Shown here: positions 49,044 to 60,200 of the stretch, piece by piece
How the letters are laid out: every line of letters starts with the position of its first letter
Position numbering within the stretch: position 1 is the stretch's first letter
Notes under the pieces: generated by a model
Told to the model about the DNA's origin: nothing
Database searches by the model: none
What the model saw: the letters and a program-made list of their open reading frames with translations, nothing else
DNA from: Spirodela intermedia
Lineage: Eukaryota > Streptophyta > Magnoliopsida > Alismatales > Araceae
DNA: 64,000 nt
Reading direction: 5' to 3'
Assembly: GCA_902729315.2 (NCBI GenBank)
Contig: LR746267.1
Coordinates: forward strand, 8,932,924 to 8,996,923
Made by a program: the position numbers and the translations under genes

Positions 49044-49266
49044 GGTTTTCCCATTCCGCGCTGAGAGATTTCAGGGGTTTCGCAGATCTCGACTCGAGAG
49101 ACGGAGCTCATCGGCTGTGGCAGTCTCCTCGGCCTGTGTTTGGGGGATATTTTTCTTGCCGGCGACGGCGGAGGCGGCCGGGATGGTATGAGGCGGCGGA
49201 GAGATTAGGCGCCGCCTGTGCTCCCCTTTTGGATAATTTCTTCGGGTGGCTGAGACTCTGTCTGAC

Positions 49267-50098
49267 ATGGAGATGGATGGAGATGGGAAGAACCAGAGCC
49301 AGAGGGTTTCGCGGCCGGCGGAGCCGGAGTTGCTCCTCCAGTGGGGGAACCGGAAGAGGCTGAGGCGCGTCAAGGTGAGGGAAGACGACGGCGGTGGCAA
49401 CCTGTCGGAAAAATCCGATGGCCTGAAGCGGATCAGAGTCCGGGTCAACCGCCGGGTGATCAAATCGGGCAAGGATTCCTTGCTGCCATCCGCTTGGCTT
49501 TTCCCCAGGTAAGCCAGATTGAAGCAATCCCTGTGAATCCGGCTGTCCGATGGATCGGATCTGTTGACGCACCATCTTTCTTTCTTTCTTTTTTTTCTTG
49601 ATCAGGAAGTCGGAATCAGGGGCCTGCGAGAGCAACCGGAAGTTGCCGCTGTCGCCGGAGAAGGAGGACGGCAGGTTCTACACCACGAGGGGGTCCATGG
49701 CGGGGCACGAGGAGAATGGGAACGGCGGCGGCGGCCACGGAGATGAGAGAGGGATGTTGTTCGGCTGCGGCGTGGGAGAGGAGAAAGCTCGCGGGAGGTG
49801 GATTCTTCCCAGGTTCTTCATTTCGCTCTCCAGTAAGGAGAAGGAAGAGGATTTCATGGTCATGAAGGGCTGCAAGCTCCCCCAGCGACCCAAGAAGCGG
49901 GCCAAGTTCATCCAGAAGACGATACTGGTACCTTCTTCCCCACCGCCTCCTCCTCCTCCCGCATCTTTTCCATCACCGCCATTAAATTTGTGGAGAAAAA
50001 AATCCAGTTGGTCAGCCCTGGCTCAGGGCTGTCGGATGTTTCACACGAGAGATACGAAGTGAGGGAGAAGAAGAGCTCCAGGAAGGTGCGCTTCCCTG

Positions 50099-50144
<46 letters not shown>

Positions 50145-50238
50145 CTATCTTCTTCTTCCATTGATTTGGGTTTCCTCTCCGTGACCGCAGAGAAGAAGAG
50201 GGTTGAAGGCCATCTCCATCGAGAGCGATTCCGATTGA
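49267..50238 (+). CDS. DUF1639 family protein (4 exons)
   Basis: Plant protein of unknown biochemical function. Exons 49267-49508, 49606-49927, 50008-50085 and 50191-50238; GT-AG and in frame, 229 aa. The start is the ATG of MEMDGDG; upstream in-frame codons are not ATG-initiated. The N-terminal half is basic and polar (LLLQWGNRKRLRRVK, LKRIRVRVNRRVIK), perhaps nuclear. The DUF1639 signature occupies the C-terminal third: LPQRPKKRAKFIQKTILL, then VSPGSGLSDVSHERYEVREK and the terminal RRRGLKAISIESDSD. The usual aromatic in the middle of that motif (GxWLxD in relatives, from memory) is Gly-Leu here. Intron 3 carries a CT repeat at its 5' side. In Arabidopsis a DUF1639 gene (At3g03880, from memory) likewise sits between a DUF6821 gene and the HOZ gene. 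Confidence 0.85.
50102..50138. repeat. (CT)18 in DUF1639 intron 3
   Basis: CT repeat filling a third of the 105-bp intron (50086-50190), ahead of the acceptor. Confidence 0.92.
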
Positions 50239-50920
50239 AGGAGACCATGAAATCTGCAGTTTTGTTGCCCCCCACCTCCTCTTCCCCTCCAATCTGTAGA
50301 ACACCTGCGCTAACAGTCTGCATAATTTTTATAATCCTGGTTTCTGTGGCTCGATTTCTTCGTCGTCCCCTCTTCCTTCACGACTGCTCGATCGATCTAT
50401 CGAGCGGCACCTTCTCTCGTAGATCGATCAACCGACCACGTTTCTGCTGCCACGCAACTTTTTGTAAATAAAATCGAAAATTTCCCCCTAATTATTCCAG
50501 AGTAGCCTAGTTTCCCTAAAAATATCGAAGAAAGTAAGACCTTGTCCCCTCAAAAGGAGGGAAAAATCAGTCACCAAAACTGTATATATCTATATTATAA
50601 TTGACGCGATCCGATATAATTTTTGTAAGTATATAAAAAATAAATATTTTTATCGTATATCATTTTGATATTTATATATTCAAATAGCTTGAAGTTTACA
50701 CACATGCTCCATGTAGGTTGACATCTATTTTAATATTGATAAACGATTTAATAAATTAAATTGGCGACTTTTTAGAAATTTTAATGCAGAGGGGATTTTT
50801 CACCCGAGGTGACATTTATTTCATGGGTTGTAATTTTGCTTCCGTTTATTATTTAATTGTTGTAGATATATAGTCAGACCCGGGGGAGAGAGAGAGAGAG
50901 AGGAGAGAGAGGAGGGGAAG
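50239..50920. other. DUF1639-HOZ intergenic region
   Basis: Downstream flank of DUF1639, an AT-rich core (50460-50830) and the HOZ leader, which has a GA repeat at 50887-50915 just before the start codon. No gene is seen. Confidence 0.7.
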
Positions 50921-53900
50921 ATGAACTCGTCTATCAGCTTTTCCTTCACGCCAACGACTCGCTGCTGGTGCCCAGCCAGTTCCTCGTTCTCCTCTCCAAT
51001 AAGTAATATCGGCGATGGTTGCAACCGCACCCATGGCATCGGGACCCTTCCGGCATATAGCGTGCTGGGACATACCTCCCGTCATCGATCGAATCCGCAC
51101 AAGAACCTCTTCCCGTTCGCTTCCCGAATCATGGCCGCCGCTTCCCAGGTATTGTCGCTTGGCGTTCGGTTTTGGTTATGTACCTGGATTGCTCGTTTCC
51201 CGTGTGGCTGTCCCGCGGAGATGGTCTGCCTGCCTTGCTTCGATGAGTTTGCTGTCGTCAGTGATTAAATGGATTAGAGAATATAACTTGGGCGGAAAGA
51301 AAAAAAATGATGGCTCGTTATTTAACAATTTTCTGTCGTGTGATGCAAACTTTCTGCTCAAGTGTTCTTTAATCTTTCCCTTCCAGGTGACGGCTCCTGG
51401 TGATGTAGATAGCGGTGCCAACAACGTCCACGAAGTGATTCGGGCTCATCAGGTGAGATGTAAATTCTTCAAGGAAATGATATTTATATGATAAAGAAGA
51501 TATTGGGTTGCAGCGCATGATGATGGGGGAATTTTTAATTGTGAGATGGTACTTATCAAAGCGGATGGACTTCAACAAAACTGATTTTCAATAGGAGTGA
51601 TGATATTTTGATTTCGATTGAGCTGCCATAGTGCCGTCGCAGACGTCTGTACTCATTCTTGGCATTGATTGGCTTTTTTTTTGTTGCTATTTTTACTCTC
51701 GATTCCCGTCATAGATATCGTCTTAATCAGACGGTGCTAGCTCTTGTAATTTTGCACATATTTATCAAAGCTTTACGTAGTTTTGTACTTCTATTTTATT
51801 TTTATTTTCTTTTAACAACAGGGAGCGGCTGCAAGACTTTCCCCAGTAGAAGAAATTAGAACATTCCTCAATCGCAGTAGTAGAGGAGCGCTTTCCACCT
51901 TTTCCAAGGTATCTATTTTCACAGATCAAATCAATTAATCACATCTGTTGTTTCTTTCCATTTGTCTAGAATAAACCGGCGGCATGATACCACAAGGTGT
52001 AACATGCCGATTAAGTTGACGTGTACTTCTAATTCGAACATGTTGACTAGGGTTATATGCTTCCTAAAGTCGCAAATGGTTTTGCTTTTTGTTCGGCTTG
52101 TGTGATGAAAATTTGGCTGTCTTGAATGACTAACCCAGATGTCAGATTCCAGCACCACTAGCTCCACATTCAAGGCATTGATATGCATAATGTCAGATGC
52201 CGTGTGATGTTAGCAACATAGAGTAATATGAAAATTTGGAAACAGGCACCGTGAATATGGAAATAGAAATGTTCTTTTGGTAAATCTAGATGGACGGATC
52301 TTACTGCACCGACTGGTTAGCCAGTTGATCCAATAATATAGAATGGGAGATGATTGGGATAAATTGTTTCTGATATAACTCAATATTCCAAGGCAGCAAA
52401 GAAGGTGTTAACATAGTAATTATCCTAAACCTTAGTATGCTTGTTTTACTAGATCAACAATCCCCTACATTTTCACATTTTGAATTAATACACTTATCTA
52501 TACAGCAAGTTCGTGACTTAGCCTGATAAAGTGCGTGGACTGCAATACAGCTCGGCCAGCTGGTCTGATTTCTCTGAAGTATGTCAATGATATCGCTACT
52601 GCTTGAATACCACTGTCCTTATCATACCTATTGTCATTGCTGTGGTCCATATATTATTCTTGTTTTCTTTCCTTTTTTTCTCCCGAGGAGGCAGAATAGG
52701 ACCAATTGTCAAAGGGTTGAATGGGGTTAAGGAGGGGGGAAATAAGGGAATGGAACTATAGAGAAGAGTGGTTAAAGTAGCATATTTGTGAAGAACTGCC
52801 CATGTGAAAGTTTTTACTGATATCCCTTTTTTCGAAGTAGTTATATTAAATACAAGGATCTCTGGCTATATACTCTCTGATGCTGTTCTTATTTGATCAT
52901 CAGCGTTGTCAACTTTCGCAAGCTTGCATGCTATCGACTTGTTAAGTTTGCTCTCTTTCTTCATATTCTATCACAATGGAATTGACTTATGTCTCTTGCC
53001 TTTTCTGTTGAGTTTGTTTACCATTTTGATGGGTTGTCTTGTTTATTCGGGTCCTTAGAGGTTGATGCTTTGTGGGAATTAGCATACATAAACATAAATA
53101 GTGTTATTTGTAGATAAATCATGTCCTGTCATTTGTCTTTTCATTATATTCCTTCGGATTGGGTAAATATTCTCTCGATCTCGATTCCTGTAGCATGGAT
53201 GGGCTCTAAAGTTTATTACTTTGGATGTTAAGGATAATGCAGGTTACCCATCTGGATCAATGGTCGATTTTGCATGGAATCATGACGGTTCCCCACTATT
53301 ATCGGTCAGTGGCCTGGCAGTTCATGCAAAGGTATGCTTCATAAATTCTGTTTTTGTTTTTTATTCATATTTTTTTGTTATTCACTATACTTTCTAGTTG
53401 CTTCCTTTTGAATGCCGCAAAGCTATCAGTTGTCAATCAACCTAATAACAACCTTGTTCTTTCCACAGAATCTGCAAGCGAATCCTAAATGCTCCTTGCT
53501 CGTGGCCAAGGATCCAGAAGATAGGACTGATCTAGTGGTTACTCTTTATGGGGATGCCATCTATGTATGTTCCTTTTCTCTTTACGGGATTCTCGTTGTT
53601 ATTAAATATTTTTTTGGAAAGTGGCTTCAATGGAATATACTGTGTCGTTATTTTCTGACTGATATCATTGTCAGAATTTGAGTTGATGGGGAAATTGGAT
53701 ATCCTATTAATCTGAAAGAATGTTGGTATTTTTGGTGATGTGAACACGCACTTGTCATCTTTAATATCAGTTCTCATTATTAAAGATTAATGTTACAGTT
53801 TTTAAAATAATCCTGATGGACAGTTTTTGTGGCATATTGCTCTGATAAGCAGTCTACCGATCCATTTAAGGAAATATATCTCTGAAGGATTTTTCTTCTC

Positions 53901-56619
53901 TCATTTTAATCTCCCTGTACAATATGGAAGGTATAAGATAAAGAAAATAAGAAAAACAGGGAGTGAGCATTTATTTCATGGGCATCCAAACACTCCGATG
54001 AAATAGCTGTAGTGATTCATGCAATAGCTGTTTGATGCTAACTGGATAAACACCATTGTTCGTTATTTTATTTGGCAAAATTTCTTTAGTATGAATAATT
54101 TATATTTAATGGTTGCTAAGAGCGGATTGGTTATTTGTGTACTTGGGTTTGTTGAATGACAGATCATGGCTCACTTGAGACATAGAGTTTGATTAGCATT
54201 GTTGTCAAAGTTTTAAGCTTTGCGCTCAGTCATGATGGCTGATTAGCAGGAAAATCGTGAGGAATTTGATTTTTCTATCATTCTTCAAACTTCTGTGTGA
54301 AAATGGAATTTTACTTTGTTTTTGACTTTTAAAAAATTTAATGTAACAATCCCACACGTTTTTCATCTTTTTGTTATTATTTAATGTAAATCTTCACAAG
54401 GGGAAATGACGTAACTCAGGTGCTTATTCAGGTTTTCTAAGTGGACTTTGATCTAATATCAACTAGTAATCTATCATTCTCCTGAATCAAGCTACTTATT
54501 TTTTTCATTTGCATGTGGTGTTGCTGACCTTGCCTGAGCTAGTAACAAATGCACGTATTTGCTGATTTTTGGATAAATGAAGTATTGCTCCTCCTTACGC
54601 AACTATTATAAATTCAATGCTTTCCCTTTATTTACATTTTCTTGTGATGAAAACTTATTGATATAATTCATGGCAGAGTAATTTTTCATTCCTATTTCAC
54701 GCCTTTAAGTGTCCTGACATTTTTTGAACCTTTGCTATCCTAAACTATCCTCCAGGTTTCTGAAAATGAGCAAGAAGCTGCACGTGCTTCATACTTGAAA
54801 AAGCATCCTGGTGCCTTCTGGGTATCTTCCATCTACACGTTCTCTTTTTTTTTTATAATTATTTTTGGATTTTTTTAATGCATGCTTATACTCATTACTG
54901 AAAGAACTCTCTATTTCTGAAAGGTTGATTTTGGTGACTTCCGATTCGTATGTATTGAACCAAAATCGGTCCGATTTGTATCTGGAGTTGCTACAGCTTT
55001 ATTGGGATCTGGAGGTATATGGAGATTATGGTCATCGATTGTATTTGCTTTTCTGGAAATAATTTTTCATGTCAGATATTGTGCTGCTTTTCCTATTCTT
55101 TTATTTTTAAGTAGATATATGCACTCTGTGATTATATCTTTTCAGATATACGGATTGGAGATTACGGTGCTCACATTGGGTGCAACTATATTTTGACTTC
55201 AATGAAAACCATCCTTTATGAGCTTTCTCCTTTGTTGTCTCACGGTTGGCCTGGAAGATCCAACTCTTCGTAAAGTTGTTGGCTGTGTAGAACCTCAAGA
55301 CCTTGAGTCTTCATTCAGTCACTAATGACTCGATAGGTGCTTCCTTGGATAATAGTGGAAGTTATTCAACCTAATGGCAAAAATGGGCTGTTCACAAAAG
55401 GTAGCAAAACATAAGTCAAATACCTTGGTTTGACATGCCGTTTGAAGTTAGGAAAAGTTCATTATGCTTTGAGTCGGACTATTGAGGCTTCAGTCGTGGG
55501 CTTTGATGATTCTTTTAGATAATGTTGCCTTAAATGGTGCGTGACACTGTGTAATCCTAGCAGATCTTAACATGATGTTGGTTCTTTTTTTCTACTAATA
55601 TTTTGATTTAATTCATTCTTCTCCTCCAGAATTCACCGCAGAAGAGTATAGAGCTGCAAAAGTTGATCCCATTTCTGAGTTTTCTTCCCCTATCATTGTA
55701 ATGCTTCTGCTGTTTGACAAATTCTCCCTTAGAAAGATAAAAAGTTCCATTCTAACTCGATATTATACGTTTTTTTAGTCCCATATGAATAAAGATCATG
55801 CAGAAGAAACGAAAGCCATAGTACGGCACTCAACTTCAGTTCAGGTGAGTGCTTAAACTTCTCCAACGATTGAATCTCTTATGCCACTTGCCTTATGAGT
55901 CAAATGGTCATCCTTTTTTTTTTTTTAAACATTATGATTTAGGTGGACTTTGCGTACATGCTGGATGTTGACAGCCTCGGTTTCAATGTTAAGGTGAATA
56001 TAACTCAGTTTAGGCTAATATCATATGTTTCTCAGGTCCTGCTATTCATTCATTTTCCACAGTTTTTTTTTAATAATTCCATGCTCTCTCTTATGCCTTA
56101 TTTTGTGGTATTATAGAATCATCTGAGTATTTTTTTTAGCTGGATTGTAATTCTGAACATACGATCATATACCCATTTCATTCTACTTAATCTCTTGGAG
56201 CAGAGTATATGCAGATTGAAGTGATTCTTTTTATTCTCCCCCCTTCCTTTAGGCTGGCTATCAAGGGGATACTCTCAAGCTTCGGATTCCTTTTCCGAGA
56301 CAAGCAGTGGACAGGAAGTAAGTGATTCAGTTCACTCTTCACCCAACTTCAAAAGACATGGTTGGTCGGAGGCCAGAAACAGGGTCCTGCCCAGGCCCCG
56401 GCCCTCCCTTTCCTTTCCTGGCTTGATTTGGCTGCCCTAGCTCAGAGGAAACGGGTGCAGCCCATAATGCAAGAAACCTCCTGCTCCTCATGGCTATGGT
56501 TCAATTGACGGAGACGACGCTTGAGACGATTTTCATTCCTCCTCCTTTCACGCAGGGATGTGAAGAACCTCATCGTGGAGATGCTTCAAGCTGCCAGAGC
56601 TTCAGAGCCCAAGTCCTAG
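50921..56619 (+). CDS. HOZ: HugZ-like FMN/heme-binding plastid protein, HOZ type (12 exons)
   Basis: Split-barrel flavin-binding-fold protein with a C-terminal DUF2470 domain, resembling Arabidopsis At3g03890 (HOZ), which is reported to be plastidial and linked to heme breakdown. Exons: 50921-51148, 51387-51452, 51822-51908, 53194-53331, 53469-53564, 54756-54821, 54924-55014, 55630-55697, 55779-55844, 55943-55993, 56253-56317, 56556-56619; all GT-AG and in frame, 361 aa. Residues 1 to about 70 are a Ser/Thr-rich plastid transit peptide. The split barrel (about 100-257) shows EEIRTFLNRSSRGALSTFSK, GYPSGSMVDFA, ANPKCSLLVAKDPEDRTDL and FWVDFGDFRF. DUF2470 (about 275-350) contains SHMNKDHAEETKAIV, YMLDVDSLGFNVK and LKLRIPFPR. 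Exon 4 begins with 16 residues (128-143) not expected in the family; see findings. The first 1.3-kb and fifth 1.2-kb introns hold no other gene. Confidence 0.88.
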
Positions 56620-57236
56620 CTCTCTTTCCATTAGCCACGAGGCTCTGTATATATATATCCTCATCACCTGTCCTCAGTCTATGATCTGTGCTTTGATTCG
56701 CTCAGTTATGTGGAGTTTTCTAAAGAATGGATTGAGAAATTCGGGCTAATAAGCCGAGTAATGGCCAAAGGCCCGGCCCGCTGATTGGATAGACCGATCC
56801 CAGATTGTATCCGGGTTTAGAAATGAGAATTTTTTACGAGTAAAAATCGTTAATTTAAATACTTTTTTTAGTGAGTTCATGGTATTAAAATCATCCATTG
56901 TTTGCTTATCAAGTCTCATAAAACCCACAGAAAACTCGGGTTGGATCCGGTTCGGTAAGGCGAGTCGGCTCGGATAGTGAGAAGACGGGCTTCGCTTGTA
57001 TATGCGCCTCCCCCCTCGAGTTCTTGCTGTGTCTGTGGCCATCAGGACTACTTTCTCTCCTTCAGGCTGTCTCCTCTCCTCTTCTCTTCTCCGGAAGGTC
57101 GCGTGGTGGGGAGGGGGCGGGGGAGATCAATGAAGGAAGAAGCGGGGTACCAGTAGAAAGTCCTCAAGGTTTGGGTGGCGCGCGAGGCGGCAGAGGAGTT
57201 GTCGCTGCCGTAGGTCGAGAGGAGGAAGGCTGCGGG
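56620..57236. other. HOZ-CTR9 intergenic region and CTR9 leader
   Basis: HOZ 3' flank, then from about 57000 the GC-rich CTR9 5' leader with GGAGG/GCGG runs. The codons upstream of the CTR9 ATG stay open in frame for about 70 codons but are unlike the family N-terminus. Confidence 0.7.
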
Positions 57237-60200
57237 ATGGTGACCCGTGTGCACATTCCTGTGCAAAACTCCGCGGAGGAGGTCGAGGTCGCCCTCGATC
57301 AGCTTCCCAGGGACGCCTCCGACATCCTCGACATTCTCAAGGCCGAGCAGGCCCCGCTCGACATCTGGCTTATCATCGCGGTGAGTTTAGAAGCTCATTG
57401 CCCTATGTGTGTGATATTATTCTATCGAGGAGGGCGTTTCGCGGTTTATTGGGACGTCTTTCCGTGACTCTTTGTTCCTCTCTTTTGGTTGATGAACATC
57501 GGGAGCACTTAGCTGAGAATTTTTGTTTCTGCCTTGCTTTTGTTTTTCCTGTATCTGTCGTGGATGCCGGTGCAGAGAGAATATTTCAAACAGGGAAAGA
57601 TCGAGCAGTTCCGCCAGATTTTGGAGGAGGGATCCAGCCCAGGTATCGTCAATTTCTCTTTTTTTTTTTCCAGTTCTGGGTATGTCTTTCTCTTGCACCC
57701 GTTCGAGGCCCTTTTTCTTTCGCAGTTGAATTTTCTTGCAATGTGCGATCATTTTTTTTCAGTGGTGATCATTTTTTTTTCTTTCCAGAAATCGATGAGT
57801 ACTACGCCGATGTCAAATATGAGCGCATTGCTATTCTCAATGCGCTGGCTGCGTTTCATACGTATCTGGCGAGATGTGAGAGGAGTAGAAAGGACGAGCA
57901 TTTTAGGACAGCAACGCAGTACTACAACCGAGCATCAAGAATTGACAAGGACGAACCTTCTACTTACATTGGGAAAGGTCGGGACTCATTCTCAGCTCTC
58001 GATCATGCTGTTATTTGTGTTTTTTCTCGGTATCGTGGATTCTTTCCTTGGACAATATCCAAAAGTGTGAAAAATGTCTGGTTAGCTACTTTGTGTGAAT
58101 ATGCAACTGAATTACAGCCTTTGATCAGGTCAGCTTTGCTTGGCCAAGCGTGAATTCAGCCAGGCAGGAGAATATTTTAATATCGTGTTGGGAGGAGACC
58201 AGAAGAATGTTTCTGCTCTTGTTGGTCAGGTACTTTTGGATAATGTCTTTATGGTGGCACTTCACGTTAATGAACAGCGGTTTTCATTTCATTGTCTAGA
58301 GTACTGGGGGAATTGTTTAAACTTTGGTGTACATTGCATTATGGATCTTCACATTCACCCTTTGAATAAAGAGATAATGATTTCTCTATGGAACACGATC
58401 TTGATCTCGTGCATTCTTGATGAAGTTTGCTTTCATAATCATTTGAAGGGTGATTTACTGGAGGAAAGAATCATCTGATTGTACATTTGTACATTGTCGC
58501 GAACAGCACTGATTTCATGCTTAAAGAAGGGAATAACGAGGGATTCGTGTTTTAGCTCTTCTTATTTGCCTAAAGTTATTTTCTTTTAGAAATCTCGGAT
58601 ACTTTTCCTTGCCTTTCAATCAACCTTTCCTATTTTGGGGGGGGCATCAGCAGCCTATCGTTGAGGCATTTACTGATCAGTATCCAACTCCTGCATTATG
58701 TATTTTGTTGGTGATCTTGTGATACCAGCCCTTTTTGGGGTGGATTGGACGTCAATCCACCACCAACATGTCAATATGTAGTCCAAAAGGTTCTGTGATT
58801 AAGAACAAAGTCCATGAACCGATGATCTCTAGTGACAACAGGAGGACAGCCTTGACCCATAGCTGAAATGATTATTTGCCATGGAAATGGTAATGGCTTG
58901 ATCTCTGTTTTACATAGAACAATTGTGACATAATAATGAACAACTGGATGATTGGGAATTTCAATGTGGGAGCTATAAAAGTATACGAGGTTGTATACTG
59001 TTTTGATTGTTGATATCCTGTCACATGTTGGCAGTCTTTTGTGAGTGTGTGTATGTCTCTGCCCCACCAGTCTGTATAACCGCATTTTGCAGTATCCTTG
59101 AACATTTTTACGGAAGACTTCAACAATCGCCCTACGCTTGTACCTCTTGATGCCTCACCCTACGAGAGACATAGTGATCAGTCATACATTCCTGCCTTTA
59201 TCTCTTGATGCCTGATATATTCAAGAGGAAGTTTTTGCCAAAAGTGGATCTCAACTCCAATTTATTTTCCCAGAATCTTAAGGAATTCTAATTCGCTAAG
59301 TTATAATGATTTCTCCTAGAAATCGGATTCTGTAGTATATTTATCTAAGGATAAGAAACAGAGATCTGGGAAGATTTCTGAATGCCTTCTTTAGGATTTT
59401 CTTATGCAGTATCTTATGCAGGATTTTCTTATACAATCAGACGTGATTGTATGCCTTCTTGAAATGAACTTTGAAGAGTACTCATTTTTAACCTTTTGAT
59501 GATGAATGACTTCATGCTCCACGGTAAAATTATCTCATGCAACTACGTTAAACTTCTTATAGTGATTTTTTTTAAAGTTGTCATCAAAGAAGCCATCAGG
59601 ACTAGTCGTTCAATGGACTCCGAAATCTGTTGGGTGCTCCCAGACGCTGTGAACTCTGAATGAACCGTTGGACTAAAATTCATTCTTCTGGGGATGTTAA
59701 TCCTTGTTTAGTTGTCCTTTTATAGTTCCTTTTATTTAGGTCTATTCTGGCCAGTGTATACATCGTTAACTGGAAATTTTAAGGAGATTACTTACTTTTT
59801 AGAACTTGATACGTTGTTTATTGGGAAAAATATATACTATGATTTACTTCCTTGTCGCTTTTGCTTCTTTTGGATCTTTGTTTTGTATATTATGGTTTAT
59901 CTTTCTTTGTTTTCCCCATCTTTCATTACAAAAGGGTGACTTGTAGCACCTTCAGGACTTCTTCCTGCGCCATATATATCTCTATTCTATTTTACAGACC
60001 CTGCATTTGCGCAGGTGTGGACACTTGAAAGACATGGGACTAGTTGTGCAGATGTTATGGATGCAATTGCTAATATGTCGCTCTTAAAAATGGAATAAAT
60101 TTTTTGGCTAAAGTTTGATTCCACTTTTTAATTGTTAAGTTATGTTTCTAATCCTTCATTCTCACTTTTCTTCAGTTAAAAAGTGAAATCATTTTTCTGC

